Positions 31,227 through 32,907 of a stretch of DNA of 32,907 nt are shown piece after piece (within the stretch, counting starts at the first letter, position 1; each line of letters starts with the position of its first letter). This stretch comes from Syntrophomonadaceae bacterium (lineage in GTDB: Bacteria; Bacillota; Syntrophomonadia; Syntrophomonadales; DTU052): positions 92,392 through 125,298 of the forward strand of contig JAAYEQ010000026.1 in assembly GCA_012728655.1 (NCBI GenBank), read 5' to 3'. Both the position numbers and the translations under genes were made by a program. The notes beneath the pieces were generated by a model. The model ran no database searches. It saw only the letters and a program-made list of their open reading frames with translations, and had not been told where the DNA came from.

Positions 31227-31856
31227 TTATTCGGCTTCTTCAGATGGAATACCCCCTTCCTTAAAACTGTGCAACAATTCCTCGAACCGGCCCCCAAAAA
31301 ATAACTTGAAAAAGTGCTCCACGCCCATTTCTTCGATAGTATTTAGACCTAATAGCTGTTTCCAGCAAAGACCATCAACGACGGAATCAACAACTATGGC
31401 TAATGCTCGACTCATTGGACTTTTTGGAATATCAAAGTACATAGTAAAGATATCCTCAAAGCTATCTAACCAGGATTCATACTTATCTAGAAGCTTTGAG
31501 TTTAGTTCCTCATCACCAGATAAGGCCTCATACATCATATAGAAAAACAGTCGATTATCATCAGTGTTGCGAACTCGACTGTTAAGCATATTAATCATAC
31601 GATTAAACACTTCATCTGCTTTCCATGGTTTGGTCTTCATATCACGGGCAAGGCTATCCGCCTCTCGGGAACTATGATCAACTAAGTCATAAAGTATCAA
31701 GTTCTTGGATTTGTAATAGTAATAAAGGGTGCCCGGGCTAATACCTGCCTCTGCTGCCAACTGCCTTAGGGTTAATTTACCATAGCCCTGCTCCGTTATT
31801 ACTTTTTTGGCTGCTTCCATAATTTTACGTTTTTGCTGGTCGGAGTTAGTAATCAT
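31227..31856 (-). CDS. TetR/AcrR-family transcriptional regulator
   Basis: A 209-aa repressor. The N-terminal HTH has KIMEAAKKVITEQGYGKLTLRQLAAEAGISPGTLYYYYKSK, followed by an all-helical ligand domain of normal length. The ATG at 31856 has GGAGG 8 nt upstream; the frame extends ten more codons that overlap the ribosome site and are not used. It is clearly more AT-rich than the flanking core genes, consistent with transfer. It faces away from the DUF6125-like gene across a spacer that carries two strong dyads, and probably represses itself, that gene, or both. Confidence 0.92.
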   Translation of the reverse strand: MITNSDQQKRKIMEAAKKVITEQGYGKLTLRQLAAEAGISPGTLYYYYKSKNLILYDLVDHSSREADSLARDMKTKPWKADEVFNRMINMLNSRVRNTDDNRLFFYMMYEALSGDEELNSKLLDKYESWLDSFEDIFTMYFDIPKSPMSRALAIVVDSVVDGLCWKQLLGLNTIEEMGVEHFFKLFFGGRFEELLHSFKEGGIPSEEAE

Positions 31857-31963
31857 AAAAGTAACCTCCAATTCTGAAAACACCAAAGTTGATTATATAC
31901 CATAGTTTTGATTGATTCTCCCATATAAGTTAACAGATCGAACAGAATACTGCAAAATATATG

Positions 31964-31988
31964 TTCCATTACATAAACAGTAATGGAA
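31964..31988. promoter_or_regulatory. Dyad TTCCATTAC-N7-GTAATGGAA
   Basis: A perfect 9-bp inverted repeat with a 7-nt centre, about 110 bp upstream of the TetR ATG. Its size fits a dimeric repressor operator, and TetR autoregulation is the simplest hypothesis. Confidence 0.5.
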
Positions 31989-32091
31989 ACAAATAGAAAT
32001 CGTTGAAATAAGTGTCGAAACAATTATTGTTATGTTCTGAAAATTTTGTTGACTAGTCTTTTGCTTTAATGTTAATTTGATAACAACCAAT

Positions 32092-32111
32092 TCGGTCGGT
32101 TGACCGACCGA
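32092..32111. promoter_or_regulatory. Dyad TCGGTCGGT-TG-ACCGACCGA, TetR-type operator
   Basis: A perfect 20-bp palindrome of ACCGACCG arms, a pattern typical of TetR/AcrR-family operators. It lies between the TetR gene and the DUF6125-like gene, about 140 bp before the latter's ATG. It stands out as GC-rich sequence within an AT-rich spacer. Confidence 0.65.
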
Positions 32112-32252
32112 GAAACGTGTCGAGGAAACATGTTATTGTTCATTCTTAATCCATTACAGTTGTAACCAATGCAAATTTACAATTTCGAACAGGAGGGGGG
32201 AACAACACTGCGACTCTGGTTAAAGGCCGAAAATTAAATGGGGGGGGTAAAA

Positions 32253-32783
32253 ATGAGTATCAATCTTGAACGGAGACCTGGTAGAGTAACCTGGGAATCA
32301 ATGAAAGAGGAACTGATGAGTTTGCCGAAAGAGACTTTGGCCGAAATGGTCAGCATGTGGGTGAGAAACTACTGGACGAATCAGAATTACTGGATGGTAT
32401 GTGTGGAAAGAGAATTCGGTTTCGATAATGCGGCCAAATTGGACGAAGAAGTCTGGCAGTCGCTGGCGAGGGCGCAAGCCCACCGTCTGAAAAAACTATT
32501 AGGGTTGGGTGATGATACTAAGGCGTTGGCCACAACTCTAATATTTACTGCTCCACAGTGGGTAACGGCTGGATTTGAGTGGGAGTTTCTAGAAATAACA
32601 AAAAACAAGATATTAATGCAAGTTAACAAGTGCCCGATGGGTACCTACCGCGACAGTCAGGGACTTGAACTACTACCTTGTAAATATGGCTCCGACAAAT
32701 TGTACCGGGAATTAGCCAAGGCGATTAACCCTAAGTTTGAGGTGAACTGTTTGCACGCCCACCCTGAAGTTAAGTCCATATAA
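32253..32783 (+). CDS. DUF6125-like cysteine-containing protein
   Basis: A 176-aa soluble protein of uncertain function. The stretch WVRNYWTNQNYWMVCVEREFGFDNAAKLDEEVW resembles the N-terminus of DUF6125-type proteins. The C-terminal part has spaced cysteines (NKCPMG, LLPCKYG, VNCLHAHPE), as in that group and in aminothiazoline-carboxylate-hydrolase-like proteins, suggesting a metal or cofactor site. The ATG at 32253 follows a G-rich ribosome site; a start five codons earlier is possible. The stop codon abuts the left end of an IS256-type element, so the native C-terminus may have been altered. The family call is from memory of motif pattern only. Confidence 0.5.
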   Translation: MSINLERRPGRVTWESMKEELMSLPKETLAEMVSMWVRNYWTNQNYWMVCVEREFGFDNAAKLDEEVWQSLARAQAHRLKKLLGLGDDTKALATTLIFTAPQWVTAGFEWEFLEITKNKILMQVNKCPMGTYRDSQGLELLPCKYGSDKLYRELAKAINPKFEVNCLHAHPEVKSI

Positions 32784-32907
32784 TTGTGTAAAATAAAGAG
32801 CCATAAACAAGGCCTCTGGTTTAGAATGGTAAGTGACGAAAAAACAAACCAAAACCGGAGGTGACCTTGCAATGGCTCAATACCATGTTACCATCGACTC
32901 AGAATTA
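32784..32907 (+). mobile_element. Left end of an IS256-family insertion sequence (cut by window)
   Basis: TTGTGTAAAATA begins directly after the upstream gene's stop codon and resembles the terminal inverted repeat of IS256-type elements. About 90 bp later comes GGAGGTG and the first codons of a transposase. The right end, the matching inverted repeat and the target duplication lie outside the window. Confidence 0.6.
32872..32907 (+). CDS. IS256-family (mutator type) transposase, N-terminal fragment
   Basis: Only the first 12 codons are visible, MAQYHVTIDSEL, a start typical of IS256-type DDE transposases in Clostridia. The ribosome site GGAGGTG lies 8 nt upstream of the ATG. The gene runs off the window, so whether it is intact is unknown. 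Confidence 0.7.
   Translation, partial: MAQYHVTIDSEL

Larger units (their letters stand above)
31857..32252. other. AT-rich divergent regulatory region
   Basis: A 396-bp spacer between the TetR gene and the DUF6125-like gene, much richer in A and T than most of the window. It contains the two operator-like dyads listed separately and TTGACT at 32049-32054 as a possible -35 without a good -10. TATAAT occurs on the minus strand about 35 bp before the TetR ATG. No coding sequence was recognised. Confidence 0.45.

Noticed and set aside
1-32907. CRISPR arrays, tRNA or rRNA genes
   Set aside because: No regularly spaced identical repeats and no tRNA or rRNA signature sequences were seen anywhere in the window.

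Overview
The window reads as a chromosomal segment of a spore-forming Clostridia-type Firmicute. The evidence is strong purine-rich Shine-Dalgarno sites, a GerA/GerB/GerC germination operon, sigma-54 enhancer-binding regulation of CoA-thioester genes, and the family mix. The gene set fits an anaerobe that makes or oxidises short-chain fatty acids (Syntrophomonas/Pelotomaculum/Desulfotomaculum-like metabolism). That taxonomic reading is inference; no rRNA or tRNA gene was found.

Layout. 1-1.6 kb: birA (cut by the window edge) and a TetR regulator with no canonical start codon, closed by a perfect 14-bp bidirectional terminator. 1.8-6.8 kb, minus strand: a butyrate-type beta-oxidation cluster in the order hbd, CoA-transferase, thiolase, acyl-CoA dehydrogenase. 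7.0-9.5 kb: a divergent PAS-PAS-PAS/AAA+/Fis regulator, with a near-consensus -24/-12 promoter facing the cluster and dyad/direct-repeat sites between them, giving a complete local enhancer circuit. 9.6-12.9 kb: a small membrane protein, a class V cysteine desulfurase-like enzyme, and an OatA-like acyltransferase gene gutted by an internal deletion. 13.3-17.3 kb: a gerA-gerB-gerC operon whose gerC has an in-frame TAA, followed by a translationally coupled 98-aa protein with an OadB-like motif. 17.3-19.3 kb: an NRDE/TANGO2 protein and an RluD-type pseudouridine synthase, separated from each other by a small palindromic repeat cluster. 19.6-22.7 kb: nitronate monooxygenase, thioredoxin, Crp/Fnr regulator and ZIP transporter. 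23.1-26.3 kb, minus strand: OFA-type MFS transporter plus acyl-CoA ligase, preceded by a structured leader that ends in an intrinsic terminator (riboswitch or attenuator candidate). 26.7-29.1 kb: ADP-ribosylglycohydrolase and RtcB RNA ligase. RtcB also lacks a canonical start and appears to begin at ATA. 29.2-30.8 kb: alpha/beta hydrolase and a membrane protein. 31.2-32.9 kb: a more AT-rich segment with a TetR regulator, palindromic operators, a DUF6125-like protein and the left end of an IS256-type element.

How the genes work together. The sigma-54 regulator probably senses a small molecule through its three PAS domains and switches on the hbd-led cluster. The MFS/ligase pair probably imports and CoA-activates an organic acid feeding the same chemistry. 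Two apparent ATA starts, one nonsense codon and one internal deletion within 33 kb suggest unusual initiation, local gene decay or sequence error; these need to be told apart.
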